From Treponema sp. (lineage in GTDB: Bacteria > Spirochaetota > Spirochaetia > Treponematales > Breznakiellaceae), in assembly GCA_031263265.1 (NCBI GenBank), contig JAISGE010000149.1:1-13777 (forward strand): DNA of 13,777 bases, read 5' to 3'. Below are positions 13,624-13,777 of this stretch, piece after piece. Position 1 is the first letter of the stretch, and each line of letters begins with the position of its first letter. The notes beneath the pieces are model-generated. The model ran no database searches, was not told the DNA's origin, and worked only from the letters and a program-made list of their open reading frames with translations. Both the position numbers and the translations under genes were made by a program.

Positions 13624-13696
13624 AGCTTGTATTTCGATCTTTTAAATGGTATAAAGAAATTGACATAAATCTATATACCAAAAGGAAATACAAGCT
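13624..13696 (+). repeat. 12-bp inverted repeat flanking the IS leader
   Basis: AGCTTGTATTTC (13624-13635) and GAAATACAAGCT (13685-13696) are perfect reverse complements, 49 bases apart. The right arm lies between the Shine-Dalgarno purines and the transposase ATG at 13697, directly abutting the ATG. In a transcript that includes both arms the start region would be paired. Confidence 0.7.
13627..13655 (+). promoter_or_regulatory. Predicted transposase promoter inside the IS
   Basis: TTGTAT (13627-13632, three of six) and TATAAA (13650-13655, five of six) are 17 bases apart. The start would fall near 13662, after the left arm of the inverted repeat, so native transcripts would lack that arm. 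Confidence 0.4.
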
Positions 13697-13777
13697 ATGA
13701 CCAAGTTTACCACAGTATTAGCCAGTCTGTTAAGACACCTGAGCAGATCTGATTTTGGGAAAGCCGTAAAAACGCAT
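13697..13777 (+). CDS. IS4-family transposase, N-terminal fragment (cut by window end)
   Basis: Twenty-seven codons are visible and remain open at the right edge. The start MTKFTTVLASLLRHLSRSDF, followed by GKAVKTH, matches the usual N-terminal pattern (F-x-x-LL-x-x-L-x-R-x-x-F-x-x-x-V-x-x-H) of IS4-family transposases with a DUF4372-type leading domain. The DDE catalytic domain would lie beyond the window. AAAAGGAAA is about ten bases before the ATG. The gene points away from the truncated PIN gene. Confidence 0.75.
   Translation, partial: MTKFTTVLASLLRHLSRSDFGKAVKTH

Larger units (their letters stand above)
13594..13777 (+). mobile_element. IS4-family insertion sequence, left end (runs off window)
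   Basis: Homology to the PIN gene stops near 13593, where CTGTCCGG (13594-13601) looks like the outer end of a terminal inverted repeat. The transposase begins about 100 bases further in. The right end and target duplication are outside the window, so the exact boundary is not proved. Confidence 0.6.

Noticed and set aside
13594..13693. N-terminal 34 residues of the PIN reading frame as native protein
   Set aside because: This part starts at TTG, lies in the IS leader and contains the inverted repeat and transposase promoter; it does not look like a PIN N-terminus.

Overview
The window reads as a piece of a spirochaete chromosome, most likely a gut-type Treponema. This is an inference from gene content: a run of large lipoproteins with relaxed lipoboxes and Big_2, GLUG-like and Asp-box repeats, a spirochaete-style TPR membrane protein beside rpe and dtd, and an endoglucanase-like GH5 enzyme. 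No rRNA, tRNA or CRISPR array is visible. Composition is uneven: the left surface-protein block is G+C-rich, the GH5 gene is visibly more A+T-rich than its neighbours, and the PIN remnant at the right end is very A+T-rich. No gene-free stretch exceeds 300 bases.

Left block (1-6807, all minus strand, read from 6807 towards 1): four surface or secreted proteins in a row. They are a 757-residue GLUG-like lipoprotein, a 492-residue GLUG-like paralogue that lacks a signal peptide, a 462-residue lipoprotein with four Asp-box motifs (probable beta-propeller), and a lipoprotein with four Big_2 domains that runs off the left edge. A promoter with a perfect dyad over its -35 box lies ahead of the first gene. 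Two of the intergenic gaps share a repeated element, and a short part of it (TAAAGGGTCC) recurs just upstream of the first gene.

Middle block (7001-10581, plus strand): rpe (ribulose-phosphate 3-epimerase), a TPR/single-membrane-span protein, dtd (D-aminoacyl-tRNA deacylase) and a secreted GH5 glycosidase. The last three are tightly packed, with an ATGA overlap between TPR and dtd and 1 nt between dtd and GH5, so they are probably one transcription unit. rpe has a good promoter only about 10 bases before its ATG and no Shine-Dalgarno sequence. Two 14-bp dyads sit in the rpe-TPR gap.

Right block (13163 down to 10578, minus strand): fabH, fabD and a MarR-family regulator form a compact fatty-acid initiation operon. 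A 9-bp-arm palindrome falls at the predicted transcription start of fabH, immediately after a TTGACA-N17-GAGAAT promoter. This suggests a FabT-like arrangement in which the MarR protein controls its own operon. The operon ends tail-to-tail with GH5, the two stop codons sharing the bases TTAA.

Right end (13298-13777): a PIN-domain gene has lost its N-terminal third to an IS4-family insertion sequence, whose transposase starts at 13697 and runs off the window. The IS leader carries a perfect 12-bp inverted repeat whose right arm abuts the transposase ATG. The internal promoter would start transcripts after the left arm, the classic layout for fold-back inhibition of read-through translation.

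The strongest candidates for something not yet described are the fabH-fabD-marR circuit and the four-gene surface cluster with its shared intergenic elements.
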